Shown here piece after piece: positions 15,914-24,813 of a stretch of DNA of 64,000 nt. Both the position numbers and the translations under genes were made by a program. The notes under the pieces were generated by a model. That model ran no database searches. It was given only the letters and a program-made list of their open reading frames with translations, and was not told the DNA's origin. How positions within the stretch are numbered: the stretch's first letter is position 1; each line of letters starts with the position of its first letter. This stretch comes from Terriglobia bacterium (GTDB taxonomy: Bacteria > Acidobacteriota > Terriglobia > UBA7540), in NCBI GenBank assembly GCA_035712365.1, contig DASTAW010000008.1, forward strand, positions 62,001-126,000, read 5' to 3'.

Positions 15914-16675
15914 ATGCTGCCCATTTCCGCAACCATTATCACGCGCAATGAAGCCGCGAACATCGCCCGCGCCATCCGGTCACTCGATTGCGCCGACGAA
16001 ATTCTGGTGGTCGATTCCGGCTCGACGGACGAAACCGTGAACATCGCGGCTGAACTTGGCGCGCGAACGATCACTCATCCATGGGAAGGTTTTGCCGGGC
16101 AAAAGAACTTTGCCGTGCGCGAAGCCAGCCATGATTGGATTCTCAGCCTGGACGCCGACGAGGAGCTGAACGACGAAGCTCGCGCCGCCCTCCGCGAATG
16201 GAAGCAATCGGCGCCGCGGGCTGGCGCATACCGTTTTGCCCGGCGCGCCCAGTATCTCGGGCGATGGATACTTCATTCGGGCTGGTATCCGGACTGGAAA
16301 ATACGTCTTTTTCACCGCGACCAGGCCCGTTGGACAGGCGTATACGTGCACGAGTCCGTCGTTGCCGATGGCCCTGTGGAGACCCTCAGCGGCGAAATTC
16401 TCCACTATACGTGCGACTCGCTGGCCGACCATCGCAAGCGAATCGAGCTTTACACCGGCCTGGCCGCGCAGGAAATGTTCGAGCGCGGTGAGCGTGCTGG
16501 GCTCGCGCGACGGATGCTGGCGCCGCCCTGGATCTTTTTGCACACTTACTTCTTCAGGCTGGGCGTGCTGGACGGCATGCCTGGCTTGATGATTGCCTGG
16601 ATGGCGGCCCGCTATGTCCGTCGCAAATACGCCAGGCTTGCGGAGCTCGAGACCGGCAACAAAGGCAGGCATTGA
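15914..16675 (+). CDS. Glycosyltransferase family 2 (WaaE/KdtX-like)
   Basis: A 253-residue GT-A enzyme. ISATIITRNEAANIARAI at the start, EILVVDSGSTDET for nucleotide binding and the DxD-like LSLDADEEL are all present. YFIRAG-type spacing is replaced by HSGWYPDWKIRLFHR, the pattern of WaaE-like lipopolysaccharide core glucosyltransferases. A hydrophobic C-terminal stretch (about residues 205-235) suggests membrane contact. The next gene starts on the stop codon of this one, so the two are translationally coupled. Probable role: envelope glycan or LPS core assembly. Confidence 0.86.
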   Translation: MLPISATIITRNEAANIARAIRSLDCADEILVVDSGSTDETVNIAAELGARTITHPWEGFAGQKNFAVREASHDWILSLDADEELNDEARAALREWKQSAPRAGAYRFARRAQYLGRWILHSGWYPDWKIRLFHRDQARWTGVYVHESVVADGPVETLSGEILHYTCDSLADHRKRIELYTGLAAQEMFERGERAGLARRMLAPPWIFLHTYFFRLGVLDGMPGLMIAWMAARYVRRKYARLAELETGNKGRH

Positions 16676-17826
16676 GCCCAGACACTCCATTCAGCATCGC
16701 GCACATCGACACGGGCCTTGAGCTTCGTGGCGGCCAGCGGCAATTGCTGCTGCTGGCCCACGGCCTCCGCAAGCGCGGCCACTCGCAGCTTATCGTGTGC
16801 GCGGAAGCAGGCGAACTTTGCGATCGCGCAAAAGCTGATGGGTTTCCGGTGCTCGCTCTGCCGCAGGATGACTTCAAACACATCCAAGGCATCCGGCGAC
16901 TGCGGCGGCGGATTAGGCGGGACGCGCTGATGCTCTTGCACGCGCACGACGGAGTGGGCCAGACGGTCTCCTGGCTCGCATCCTGTGGGACGGCAGCGCG
17001 ACGTATTGCCACCAGGCGAGTTACCTACCTTCCCAAACGCCGCATCGACTATCGGCTAAAATACAGTTACACCTGCCACGCTGTGATTGCGGTGTCGCAG
17101 TTCATTGGCCGCGTGCTGGGAGAGGCGGGCATCCCTCAAGCGATGATTCATGTCATTCCAGACGGGATCGAGATCCCGGAGCGCGTCCCCGACGGCGCAT
17201 CGCGTCAGACGGCGCGCGCTCGCTGGCGCCTTACCGAAAACGAATTCCTCATTGGAAACCTCAGCGGCATCAGTCCGGAGAAGGGGCAGGACCTGGCGCT
17301 CGAAGCGCTCGAAATCCTTGCCGGTCGCATGCCCAACGCAAAGCTGGCGCTGGGCGGCAAAATCGCTGCCGCGGACCTTGCTACGTCAAACCTTGCCGCG
17401 GCAGCGGCGCGCGGTCAGGTCGTATTGGCGGGCTATCGGGATAATCTTTTCGAGTTTTTCTCCGCACTCGATGTTTATATCATGCCGTCGCGCTCGGAAG
17501 GGCTTGGCTCTGCCGCTTTGATGGCCATGGCCCATGCCCTGCCCGTAATCGCCACGCGCGTTGGCGGCCTTCCGGAAATCGTGGAAGATGGCATAACCGG
17601 CTGGCTGGTTGCGCCGGAATCGCCCGACTCCCTGGCGCAGGCGATTGCCGTCGCGGCCGCGAATCCAACCAGGTTAAAGGAACTGGGAAACAAAGCGCGA
17701 CTGCGCTCAAAGGAGTTTTCAGCCGATATTATGGTTGAGCGGACGGAAGCGCTCTACCGGAGGCTGATGGGTTCCGGGCAGCCGCAGGACGCGATAACCT
17801 CGAAGGAATTGCGAGCGAACGGATGA
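16672..17826 (+). CDS. Glycosyltransferase family 4 (GT-B)
   Basis: A 384-residue GT-B glycosyltransferase. The N-terminal acceptor domain opens with IAHIDTGLELRGGQRQLLLLA. The donor domain has GNLSGISPEKGQDLALEAL and the E-x7-E region PSRSEGLGSAALMAMAHALPVIAT followed by VGGLPEIVEDGITGWLV. The start is TTG at 16672, overlapping the previous gene's stop (TTGA), with AGGCAGG upstream. It ends in ATGA with the prepilin peptidase. It acts in the cytoplasm on an envelope or LPS glycan, together with the family 2 enzyme. Confidence 0.88.
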   Translation: MSPDTPFSIAHIDTGLELRGGQRQLLLLAHGLRKRGHSQLIVCAEAGELCDRAKADGFPVLALPQDDFKHIQGIRRLRRRIRRDALMLLHAHDGVGQTVSWLASCGTAARRIATRRVTYLPKRRIDYRLKYSYTCHAVIAVSQFIGRVLGEAGIPQAMIHVIPDGIEIPERVPDGASRQTARARWRLTENEFLIGNLSGISPEKGQDLALEALEILAGRMPNAKLALGGKIAAADLATSNLAAAAARGQVVLAGYRDNLFEFFSALDVYIMPSRSEGLGSAALMAMAHALPVIATRVGGLPEIVEDGITGWLVAPESPDSLAQAIAVAAANPTRLKELGNKARLRSKEFSADIMVERTEALYRRLMGSGQPQDAITSKELRANG

Positions 17827-18650
17827 TCCAAACGGTGGTGGCCGTGTTCGGATTTATCTTCGGCAGTTTCCTGAACGTGTGCATCGTGCGGGTGCCGCGG
17901 CGCGAATCAATCGCTGTTCCCGGATCGCACTGCCCTGCCTGCGGCCGGAGCATTCGCTGGTACGACAACGTTCCGGTGCTCAGCTACGCTCTCCTGCGCG
18001 GGCGTTGCCGCGATTGCGGCAAACGGATTTCATTGCTCTATCCCGTAGTGGAAATTCTGACTGCCATCGTCTTCCTGCTGGAGTATTGGCGCTACGGCCT
18101 CACCATCGAATTCGCAAAGGGCCTGGTCTTCGCCATGCTCATGATCATTCTGATCTTCACCGACTTGCGTGAGCGCCGCATTCCGCACAGGATCAGCATT
18201 CCCGGCATCGCGCTGGGCCTGGCGTTCAGCTTGCTGACGCCGGTGGACAGTCGTCCGTTCGGCTGGCTTCTGGCGCGCTGGGACATCTTCCCTTCAGCGC
18301 TAGTTCTCTCGCTGATCGGAGCGCTGGCAGGCGCGTTGATCGGCGGCGGCCTCTTCTTCGTGGTGGGCGAGATTTTCTACCGGCTTCGCCACAAGGAAGG
18401 CCTGGGATTCGGCGACGTCATGCTGATGCTGGTGGTGGGAACCTTCCTCGGTCCGCCGCTCACCCTGATGACCATTCTTCTGGGATCGCTGCTGGGATGC
18501 CTTGTCGCGATTCCTCTCACCGCCATCACGTCGAAGTTTCGCGACTACCAATGGCCCTACGGAACTTTTCTGGGACTCGCCGCGATTTACGCCAGCATCG
18601 GCGGCGACGCGCTACTCCGCGCCTACTTGCAATGGGGCGGGTTTCGGTAA
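17823..18650 (+). CDS. pilD: Prepilin peptidase (type IV leader peptidase, GxGD aspartyl protease)
   Basis: A 275-residue membrane peptidase. The N-terminal cytoplasmic domain has the four-Cys zinc motif CPAC...CRDC. The two catalytic aspartates are in FTDLRERRIP and in GLGFGDVMLM. Seven to eight hydrophobic segments match the family. It cleaves and N-methylates type IV prepilins and pseudopilins at the inner membrane. It is coupled to the upstream glycosyltransferase by an ATGA overlap; no pilin gene is in the window, so its substrates are encoded elsewhere. Confidence 0.93.
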   Translation: MIQTVVAVFGFIFGSFLNVCIVRVPRRESIAVPGSHCPACGRSIRWYDNVPVLSYALLRGRCRDCGKRISLLYPVVEILTAIVFLLEYWRYGLTIEFAKGLVFAMLMIILIFTDLRERRIPHRISIPGIALGLAFSLLTPVDSRPFGWLLARWDIFPSALVLSLIGALAGALIGGGLFFVVGEIFYRLRHKEGLGFGDVMLMLVVGTFLGPPLTLMTILLGSLLGCLVAIPLTAITSKFRDYQWPYGTFLGLAAIYASIGGDALLRAYLQWGGFR

Positions 18651-18680
18651 GAAATAGATTTTTGGTTCTGCCACTCGAGT

Positions 18681-18758
18681 GAAAGGGCACGAGTTGACTC
18701 GTGACGCAGACGTGAATGGTACAGTGCGGCTGCCGCACGATTGAAGTCGTGCCCTTTC
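18681..18758. repeat. Palindromic repeat, GAAAGGGCACGA family, full copy
   Basis: The ends GAAAGGGCACGA (18681-18692) and TCGTGCCCTTTC (18747-18758) are perfect 12-base inverted repeats. Inside is GAGTTGACTCGTG. Related copies are at 18809-18832 (half) and 21071-21229 (longer), so this is a local dispersed family bracketing the sigma-factor operon. Confidence 0.75.
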
Positions 18759-18808
18759 GCAAAGGCTTCGCGCCCTTCGCAAGACGATTTCACGACCGAT
18801 CAATGAGC

Positions 18809-18832
18809 AAGGGCACGAGTTGACTCGTGCCG
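18809..18832 (+). repeat. Palindromic repeat, GAAAGGGCACGA family, partial copy
   Basis: AAGGGCACGAGTTGACTCGTGC repeats the left half of 18681-18758. ACGAGT...ACTCGT is itself palindromic. Confidence 0.7.
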
Positions 18833-18877
18833 GACAGGGCGCGAGGCGCCGGCTCCTTCCATCACGCCAGCAGATTG

Positions 18878-19015
18878 TTAATAGCGCTTCGCCTGGCTGT
18901 AAGTCGGATGGTCCTGCAGCGCAACGAACTTCTCCAGAGCTTCACGGATGGCGGCAAGCTGCGCTAAAATCTGGGCGAGCTGGCTTGAAATCTGCAACGC
19001 GTAAGCGTCCTGCAT
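18878..19015 (-). CDS. Small ORF, 45 residues, unknown function
   Basis: On the minus strand ATG at 19015 opens a 45-codon frame ending TAA at 18880-18878. A strong ribosome site AAGGAG lies about 6 bases upstream. The product begins MQDAYALQISSQLAQ and ends SQAKRY; residues 5-35 are rich in Ala, Leu, Gln and Ile in a heptad-like order and probably form one amphipathic helix. No signal peptide and no Cys. It lies alone and antiparallel in the 630-base gap between prepilin peptidase and the sigma factor. I do not recognise the family. The good ribosome site and helix-like composition support it; its length is the main doubt. Confidence 0.5.
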   Translation of the reverse strand: MQDAYALQISSQLAQILAQLAAIREALEKFVALQDHPTYSQAKRY

Positions 19016-19283
19016 ATTGGTCTCCTTCGGCTACCATCCATTCTACGCCCTTTGCAAGCCATTGTCGTAAACAGGCTGGTGATGCTGGAATCGCGCTGAG
19101 CCAAAAGGGGCTTCGGCGCCTTCCGTGCCGCTTCTTCACGTCGTGGCGCGTACCTTTTGCAGGCTTCGTCCACAAAAAGTCGGACCGTTTTCAATTGAAC
19201 CACCAATCAACCATCGCTCGAAATGTATCCTGCCAGCGGGGTCTTTTTCGCCGGGTTCCCCGTATATCAAGGCAGAGGGTAGA

Positions 19284-19883
19284 ATGGACAACGCGATTCA
19301 TCTCTTTGCACTTGCGATGGAACCCGAAACCAAAGCTCTGGCGCGCGGCTTGCGGCAGCGCGATCCGGACCTGCTTGCGGCCCTGATTGCGCAATACGAA
19401 TACCGCCTCTTCCGTTACCTGCTCTACCTGACCGGAAGCGAAGATGCCGCTCGCGACATGTTCCAGGAAACCTGGCTGCGAGTGCTGGCGCGCGGGCATC
19501 AGTACGACGGGGTCTCGCGCTTCGATTCCTGGCTCTTTTCAATTGCGCGCCACCTGGTGATCGATTCGAGCCGCCGCAGAAAGATGGACAGCCTGGACGA
19601 AAAGCTCGATTCGGCCCAGGATGGCGCGGCGCAGGAATCGTGGCCTTCAGATGGAGTTTCGCCGCTCGCTGAATACGAGAACACAGAGCTCGCAGCCCGG
19701 ATCAGCTCGATCCTGGCACGGCTGCCTGCCGTTTACCGGGAAGTTCTGCTTCTGCGCTTTCAGGAGGATTTGTCGCTTAAAGAGATTGCGGGCATCATAC
19801 GGGCGCCTCTGGCTACTGTGAAATCGCGGCTTTACCGAGGCTTGAGCGCGGCCCGCGAATTGCTGGAGGAACAGGAACAATGA
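19284..19883 (+). CDS. RNA polymerase sigma factor, ECF subfamily
   Basis: A 199-residue ECF sigma factor. Region 2 covers about residues 24-92 (YRLFRYLLYLTGSEDAARDMFQETWLRVL, then FDSWLFSIARHLVIDSSRRRK). Region 4 is about 130-185, with LPAVYREVLLLRFQEDLSLKEIAGI and PLATVKSRLYRGL as the DNA-binding helix-turn-helix. ATG 19284 with AGAGGG upstream is chosen over the much longer open frame from 19125. The stop overlaps the start of the zinc-finger gene, the usual pairing of an ECF sigma factor with its membrane anti-sigma factor. Confidence 0.93.
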   Translation: MDNAIHLFALAMEPETKALARGLRQRDPDLLAALIAQYEYRLFRYLLYLTGSEDAARDMFQETWLRVLARGHQYDGVSRFDSWLFSIARHLVIDSSRRRKMDSLDEKLDSAQDGAAQESWPSDGVSPLAEYENTELAARISSILARLPAVYREVLLLRFQEDLSLKEIAGIIRAPLATVKSRLYRGLSAARELLEEQEQ

Positions 19884-20404
19884 AGAGTCCGAATGCAAGT
19901 TACGACCTGCACGAACGAGCGCGGCAACTGATGGATCGGGAACTCGTCGAGGGTCTCGAACTCGAAGAGCGCCGCTGGCTCGAGGACCACCTTGGCGCAT
20001 GTGAGGCCTGTGCCGCGCGGCGGGCATCGACTGACGCGGCGTTGATGGCGCTGAAATCGATCTCCGTCCCGGTTCCACGCGGACTGGCGGCCTCGACAAG
20101 CGTGTGCGTGCGCGAAAACGCAGAGCGACTGAAAAACAGGCGCGCCAGAACCATTGCTCTGATCGCCGGCTGCGCCGTTTCATGGGCGGCGGGGGTTGCC
20201 AGCGCGCCGCTGGTGTGGAGGGTGTGCGAGTGGGCCGGGACAACGCTTTCCCTGCCGCGAATCGTTTGGGAAACGGGCTTCTTCTGCTGGTGGCTGGTGC
20301 CTGCCGCGGCGGCCGGACTCGTGATTCTGTGGGTGAGCGCGAGGGCGGAGCGCGAAGAAATGAACGGACGACTGTGGACGGGTCCCCGGTCAAACGGCTG
20401 GTAA
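19880..20404 (+). CDS. Putative anti-sigma factor, zinc-finger (zf-HC2) membrane protein
   Basis: A 174-residue protein coupled to the sigma factor by an ATGA overlap. The N-terminal cytoplasmic part has the H-x3-C-x2-C zinc motif in LEDHLGACEACAARR near residues 37-51. Two transmembrane segments follow (about 93-115 and 132-153), with a short charged C-terminus. This is the architecture of ZAS-type anti-sigma factors that hold an ECF sigma at the membrane. The signal sensed is unknown; there is no large periplasmic domain. Confidence 0.8.
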   Translation: MKSPNASYDLHERARQLMDRELVEGLELEERRWLEDHLGACEACAARRASTDAALMALKSISVPVPRGLAASTSVCVRENAERLKNRRARTIALIAGCAVSWAAGVASAPLVWRVCEWAGTTLSLPRIVWETGFFCWWLVPAAAAGLVILWVSARAEREEMNGRLWTGPRSNGW

Positions 20405-20450
20405 CCAGCGGATGCGGAGGCCGGGTGAGAGATGTGCAGGAAGCGAGGGT

Positions 20451-21056
20451 ATGAAGATGTCGAACCAGGGTAATGTTCTGGGACGAATTCAAGACAACTG
20501 GCGGCAGCGGGCCGGCGAATGCACGACGTTCCGGGCCGAACTGCGGGTGATTCCACGATGGCCAGTCAGAGTTCTGGTATCACTGTACATTCTGGCCATG
20601 GCTGTTATAGCCTGCACGACGTTATACGTCCCCCGCGCAGTGCCTGATGACCTCGTTGGAAAACCGGTTGCGATCAAGCTGCTGGCGATGTTCGGCATTG
20701 TGACGGGAATCGCAGTTGTGATAAGTATCGTCGTTCTGGTTCTTAGTTACGTTTGGGCGGATGCGAAGCGGCGTGGCATGAGCCCGGTCCTTTGGTTGCT
20801 GGTGGCGCTTCTGATACCCTACGGGATTGGCACCATCCTCTACTTCGTCGTGCGAGAGCCACTGAGCCGCAATTGTCCGCAGTGCGGCCATTCCGTGAAC
20901 CCTCATTTCAACTTCTGCCCGGCCTGCCAGTTCAACCTGCTTCCCAACTGCCCTCAATGCCGGCGCGCAGTCCGTGCGGGAGACCACTTCTGCCCCTACT
21001 GCGGCGCCACCGTGCAGGCGGACGTTGCAGCTCCGGTTAGCACCCAGAAGGCATAG
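20451..21056 (+). CDS. Membrane protein with C-terminal double zinc ribbon
   Basis: A 201-residue protein. Three hydrophobic segments (about residues 38-58, 75-100 and 110-130) resemble a PLDc_N-type membrane hairpin, followed by two or three CxxC pairs: CPQCGHSVNPHFNFCPAC, CPQCRRA and CPYCG, a zinc-ribbon array. It is the third gene of the sigma/anti-sigma operon, 46 bases after the anti-sigma factor. It could be part of the sensory complex or the operon's target. ATG 20451 is used; 20457 is also possible. Confidence 0.72.
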   Translation: MKMSNQGNVLGRIQDNWRQRAGECTTFRAELRVIPRWPVRVLVSLYILAMAVIACTTLYVPRAVPDDLVGKPVAIKLLAMFGIVTGIAVVISIVVLVLSYVWADAKRRGMSPVLWLLVALLIPYGIGTILYFVVREPLSRNCPQCGHSVNPHFNFCPACQFNLLPNCPQCRRAVRAGDHFCPYCGATVQADVAAPVSTQKA

Positions 21057-21070
21057 CGGTAAGTTCATGG

Positions 21071-21229
21071 GAAAGGGCGCGAGTTTACTCGTGCCGTTAA
21101 CGCGGCAAATAAATACGCGGCTTCAGCCGCTGCCCACCCGCGCAACGACACGAGTCGCGTCTCAACGGCTAAAGCCCCCGGCAATGGCAGATTGCGTCCG
21201 GCCAGCACGACTGCGGCCGGACCCTTTCG
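21071..21229. repeat. Palindromic repeat, GAAAGGGC family, long copy
   Basis: Starts GAAAGGGCGCGAGTTTACTC and ends CCGGACCCTTTCGC, matching the ends of 18681-18758. The interior is longer and carries GGCTTCAGCCGCTG and CGGCCAGCACG...GCGGCCGG. It fills the gap between the zinc-ribbon gene and the convergent purQ, where it may act as a bidirectional transcription barrier. Confidence 0.6.
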
Positions 21230-21240
21230 CAAATATAGAA

Positions 21241-21972
21241 TTATCCTTTGAGCCAGCGGATGAGATTTTCGAACAGGCGCAAGCCGTCCTGGGAATAATG
21301 GGCTGGCAGCGAGGCTCGTTCGGGGTGCGGCATCAGGCCCAGGACGAGTCCGCTATCATCAGTGACGCCTGCAATCGCTTCGGGGGAGCCATTGGGGTTG
21401 TCAGGATATTCCGTGGCGGGTTTTCCTTGGGCGTCGGTGTAACGGAAGACGATGCGCGGGCGCGTAATTGCGCTCTCCGAAATCATGGCGCGACCTTCGG
21501 CGTGAGCGCATGGCATATCGAGCACCTTGCCCGCCAGGCCTTCAGTCCACATCGATTTTCCGCCTGAAACCAGCAGCCGCACTTTGCGGTCTTCAAAATG
21601 TGAGGACTGATTTTCGAGCATCGCCATGCCGCGGACACCCGGGCAGCGCGCGGGAAGAATGCCCGCCTCGGTCAGTACCTGGAAGCCATTGCAGATGCCA
21701 AGCACCGGCCTCTGCGCTCCAAGAAAAGCTGTCAGTTGATCGCGCAGGCGAGCCACCATCAGCGTGGCAAAGATTCGCCCTGCGACAAGATGGTCGCCGT
21801 AGGAAAAGCCGCCGGGAAAAACTGCTGCTCCGTAATTCTCGAGATTGTCATGGCCAACCAGCAACTCGTGCAGGTGGACCAAAGCCGTCTTGCCGCCGGC
21901 GCGCTCCACGGCGGCTGCCGTCTCTTCGTAGCAATTGGTGCCGGGTGAGTAAAGGATGGCGATCCGCGACAC
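21241..21972 (-). CDS. purQ: Phosphoribosylformylglycinamidine synthase, glutaminase subunit (PurQ)
   Basis: A 243-residue class I glutamine amidotransferase. The nucleophile elbow GICNGFQVL holds the catalytic Cys, and the His/Glu pair is in LMPHPERA near residue 222. It releases ammonia from glutamine for PurL in purine synthesis step four. The GTG start lies 2 bases after the purL stop, so the two are coupled. It is somewhat longer than the roughly 225 residues usual for PurQ. Cytoplasmic. Confidence 0.95.
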   Translation of the reverse strand: MSRIAILYSPGTNCYEETAAAVERAGGKTALVHLHELLVGHDNLENYGAAVFPGGFSYGDHLVAGRIFATLMVARLRDQLTAFLGAQRPVLGICNGFQVLTEAGILPARCPGVRGMAMLENQSSHFEDRKVRLLVSGGKSMWTEGLAGKVLDMPCAHAEGRAMISESAITRPRIVFRYTDAQGKPATEYPDNPNGSPEAIAGVTDDSGLVLGLMPHPERASLPAHYSQDGLRLFENLIRWLKG

Positions 21973-21974
21973 AG

Positions 21975-24779
21975 CTATTCCACCGCCTCACGAAAAGGTT
22001 TGCTCCACACAGTTTCCAACTCGGCCATGTTCTGCTGCCAGACCGTGTCGCCGCCTCGGGCGAGGACCAGTCGCGGCTCCGGGAGTACTTCCCCAATCGT
22101 CTGATGCGGGACCTCCAGATCTGAAAGCCCTATCTCAACCTCAGGCGAAACTTCCAGCAGCACGGCGCCAATGAATTCTCCAAAGAGCAGCTCGTCGCCG
22201 CGCGCCACCTTCTGCGAGTCCAAGTCAATGCGCGCGCCCAGCCCTGAGCCGAACGCTGCTTCAAAAAGGCGCAGCAGCAAACCGCCTTCGGCAATGGCCG
22301 AGCCGGAAACGTACTGCCCTTCACTATGCAGGGCGAGCACAGAGTCCCACACGGCGAGGACAGCGGCCGCATTGCCCGGATCAAACAGCCGGTCTCCGCG
22401 CTGGCCTTGCGTGTCGGCATAAACGCTGCCGCCCAGCCCACCGCCGCTGCACGGGCCAATGAGAACCAGTCTGTTCCCCGCCCGCTTGAACTCCTTGGTC
22501 ACAATCTTTTTCACGTCAGGCACGCGCCCCATCAGCATCACAGCCAGAGTCATGGGAACGTCAATCTTTCGTCCTGCGGATTCAAAAGTTCCGGAGCTCG
22601 AATCCTTGCCGGAGATGAATGGGATTCCCAGTTCCACGGAAAGGTCGGCGATGGCATCCACCATGTGCGAGAGCTCCCAGGCGGTTTGGGGATTGATGCG
22701 CGGCGTGTAAACATTATCGCAGAGGACCGCTTCCTTGTAGCTGGCTCCGGCCACAACAGCTTTGGTGACTGCTTCGATCATCATCAGGCGCGCCATGGCG
22801 GCGGGATCAACGTCGCCGTAAAAAGGATTGAAAGCCAGCGTTGAAATCATGCCGTACGGCTTGCCGCGCAAGGGCGCTGAGACGTACAGTTGGGTGGGCA
22901 TGCGGTGATTGCGGCCGCCGTAAGGACCGATCACCGTTCGGCCCTGCACGGTGGTGTCAAAGCGGACGCCAGCGGCGCTCTGGTCGCAGCAGTGGTAATG
23001 GGAGATGACGCTTTCCACCGCCCGTTGCCATTCGGCCTGCGTGCGCGGCTCGGGAATCGAGAGCGCTTTCAATGCCCGCTCGTGTTCACTCACGGCGGTG
23101 GGTTCAATGGGGCAGCCCTTCCAGAGAAATTTCATGTCGAGATCGACGACGCGCTCGCCGTGCCAGGTGGCCTGCAGCCGCCGCGAATCGGTAAAGCGGC
23201 CGAACTCGGCGTGCGCAACTTCGTAGCGGTCGAGAATTTCGCGCGTTTCGTCGAGCTTTTCGAGAGGGACCACCACCAGCATCCGCTCCTGCGATTCAGA
23301 AAGAAGAATTTCCCACGCGGTGAGGCTGGCGTCTTTCAGGCGCACGCGGTCGAGATCAAGTTCCACTCCGGTGTCTGCGCCGATTTCACCGGCTGCGGAA
23401 GAGATGCCGCCCGCGCCAAGATCCGTGATGGCGCGAATGCACCCTGCATCGCGCAGGACGGGAATGGCGGAGGTGAATCGCCGCTCGGTGATGGGATGCC
23501 CAATCTGGACGGCGGCAAACTCCTTCTCGAGCGTGGCGCCGGTCATGCCGGTGGAGCTGGCGGTTGCGCCGTGAATGCCGTCGCGTCCCGTTTCGCCGCC
23601 AATCAGCAGCGCGATATCGCCGGGCTGCGGCTCGTCTTTCAGAGCGTGCAGGGCAGGAATCAGACCGATGGAGTGTCCGAGCGCAAGGCACTTGGCGTAG
23701 CCCGGATGGATGCGATACACAGGGTGCATCATGGGGATGCCCATCGGATTCACGTAGTATGAGGTTGCGCGAATCGATTCCGTCACGATCAACTGCGGAT
23801 GCAATGCGCCCTCGGGCACTTCGTCATCGGGCATGCGGGGATCCATGGTGCCCATCACCGTGGTGCCGCCAATCGGGTACGCGCCTTTGCCAAAGCCCAG
23901 CGTGTCACGAATCACGCCGCCGTGCTTGGTGGCGATGCCGCCAAAGGGCGCGATGGAGCTGGGGAAATTGTGCGTTTCGCCTTTAATCGTGATCACCCAG
24001 CCATCGTAGAACTCCATTCCGCCGGCATTGTCCTTAAAGGACGAGACAACCAGCGGGTGATTGATCTGGGCCGTGGCATGGCTCAAGTGCTTCAGCAGTC
24101 CCAGGCTTTTCCACGTGGTGTGGTAGCAATGGTCGCTCCAGCTTTGCGCCAGGATTTCGATTTCGGCGTCCGTGTGCGGCTTGCCGCGCTCGAGCTCGTG
24201 CGCCTGGATAGCCTTCATCTGCGCGAGCGGCGCGTACCAGGAACGCTCGGCAGAAAGGGCCTGGAGTTGCTGATCGCTGAGGCGGCGCAAAGAAATTTCT
24301 GTGACGGGATCGGGCCGGCCGGCGGGCAGAAGCGTCTCAACCACTTCTCCCGGCTCGCGGACGCGCTCAACGATCTTGTTGTAAAGGAAGCGCGCGGCAA
24401 GTTTGCGCGCCTCAGATTCTTCCAGACCGGTGAACTGGTAACGGCGGCTGAGTCGCGCAAACTGCAAACCCGTTTCCCCGAGCGCGTGCGCGCCTTCCAG
24501 AATGGAAGGCGTCTCAGGATCAGTGACGGCGGGGCGATAGGCGATCTCCACCACCGGGCCCTGCGCCGGGTCGAGTTGCGAACGCTCGGAGCCCACCTGA
24601 TAGAGCGGATTGATCAGAAGCGGATGCAGCTTGTTGACGTTAATGTCGCCCTGCAGCCAGAAAACGCGCTCGATGGTGACTCGGCTAAGTTGCGCGCAGC
24701 CGTGGCGGTGAAAAAACGCGACCCAGTTGCGCGCTTCCGGATCATCTTTGGAAAGCGTATAAACCGTATGAATAGCCAT
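21975..24779 (-). CDS. purL: Phosphoribosylformylglycinamidine synthase with fused PurS-like N-terminus (PurS-PurL)
   Basis: A 934-residue synthetase subunit. Small-type PurL is about 740 residues with a separate PurS of about 80. Here roughly the first 170 residues precede the linker and the ATP-binding segment (SWSDHCYHTTWKS near 210, then GETHNFPSSIAPFGG). Motifs DLGAGGISSAAGEIG and FISGKDSSSGTF complete the two PurM-like halves. The glutaminase domain is separate (purQ). So this is an intermediate between the bacillar three-subunit and the enterobacterial single-chain enzyme. A perfect TATAAT lies 29-34 bases upstream. The ribosome site is weak. Confidence 0.95.
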   Translation of the reverse strand: MAIHTVYTLSKDDPEARNWVAFFHRHGCAQLSRVTIERVFWLQGDINVNKLHPLLINPLYQVGSERSQLDPAQGPVVEIAYRPAVTDPETPSILEGAHALGETGLQFARLSRRYQFTGLEESEARKLAARFLYNKIVERVREPGEVVETLLPAGRPDPVTEISLRRLSDQQLQALSAERSWYAPLAQMKAIQAHELERGKPHTDAEIEILAQSWSDHCYHTTWKSLGLLKHLSHATAQINHPLVVSSFKDNAGGMEFYDGWVITIKGETHNFPSSIAPFGGIATKHGGVIRDTLGFGKGAYPIGGTTVMGTMDPRMPDDEVPEGALHPQLIVTESIRATSYYVNPMGIPMMHPVYRIHPGYAKCLALGHSIGLIPALHALKDEPQPGDIALLIGGETGRDGIHGATASSTGMTGATLEKEFAAVQIGHPITERRFTSAIPVLRDAGCIRAITDLGAGGISSAAGEIGADTGVELDLDRVRLKDASLTAWEILLSESQERMLVVVPLEKLDETREILDRYEVAHAEFGRFTDSRRLQATWHGERVVDLDMKFLWKGCPIEPTAVSEHERALKALSIPEPRTQAEWQRAVESVISHYHCCDQSAAGVRFDTTVQGRTVIGPYGGRNHRMPTQLYVSAPLRGKPYGMISTLAFNPFYGDVDPAAMARLMMIEAVTKAVVAGASYKEAVLCDNVYTPRINPQTAWELSHMVDAIADLSVELGIPFISGKDSSSGTFESAGRKIDVPMTLAVMLMGRVPDVKKIVTKEFKRAGNRLVLIGPCSGGGLGGSVYADTQGQRGDRLFDPGNAAAVLAVWDSVLALHSEGQYVSGSAIAEGGLLLRLFEAAFGSGLGARIDLDSQKVARGDELLFGEFIGAVLLEVSPEVEIGLSDLEVPHQTIGEVLPEPRLVLARGGDTVWQQNMAELETVWSKPFREAVE

Positions 24780-24807
24780 GGAAAGTTCAGTCGCGGTGCT
24801 GACCCAT

Positions 24808-24813
24808 TATTAT
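24808..24813 (-). promoter_or_regulatory. -10 element (TATAAT) upstream of purL
   Basis: On the minus strand a perfect TATAAT lies about 30 bases before the purL ATG. No good -35 is at the usual distance, so this may depend on an activator or be chance. No purine riboswitch-like fold was recognised in the short leader. Confidence 0.35.
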
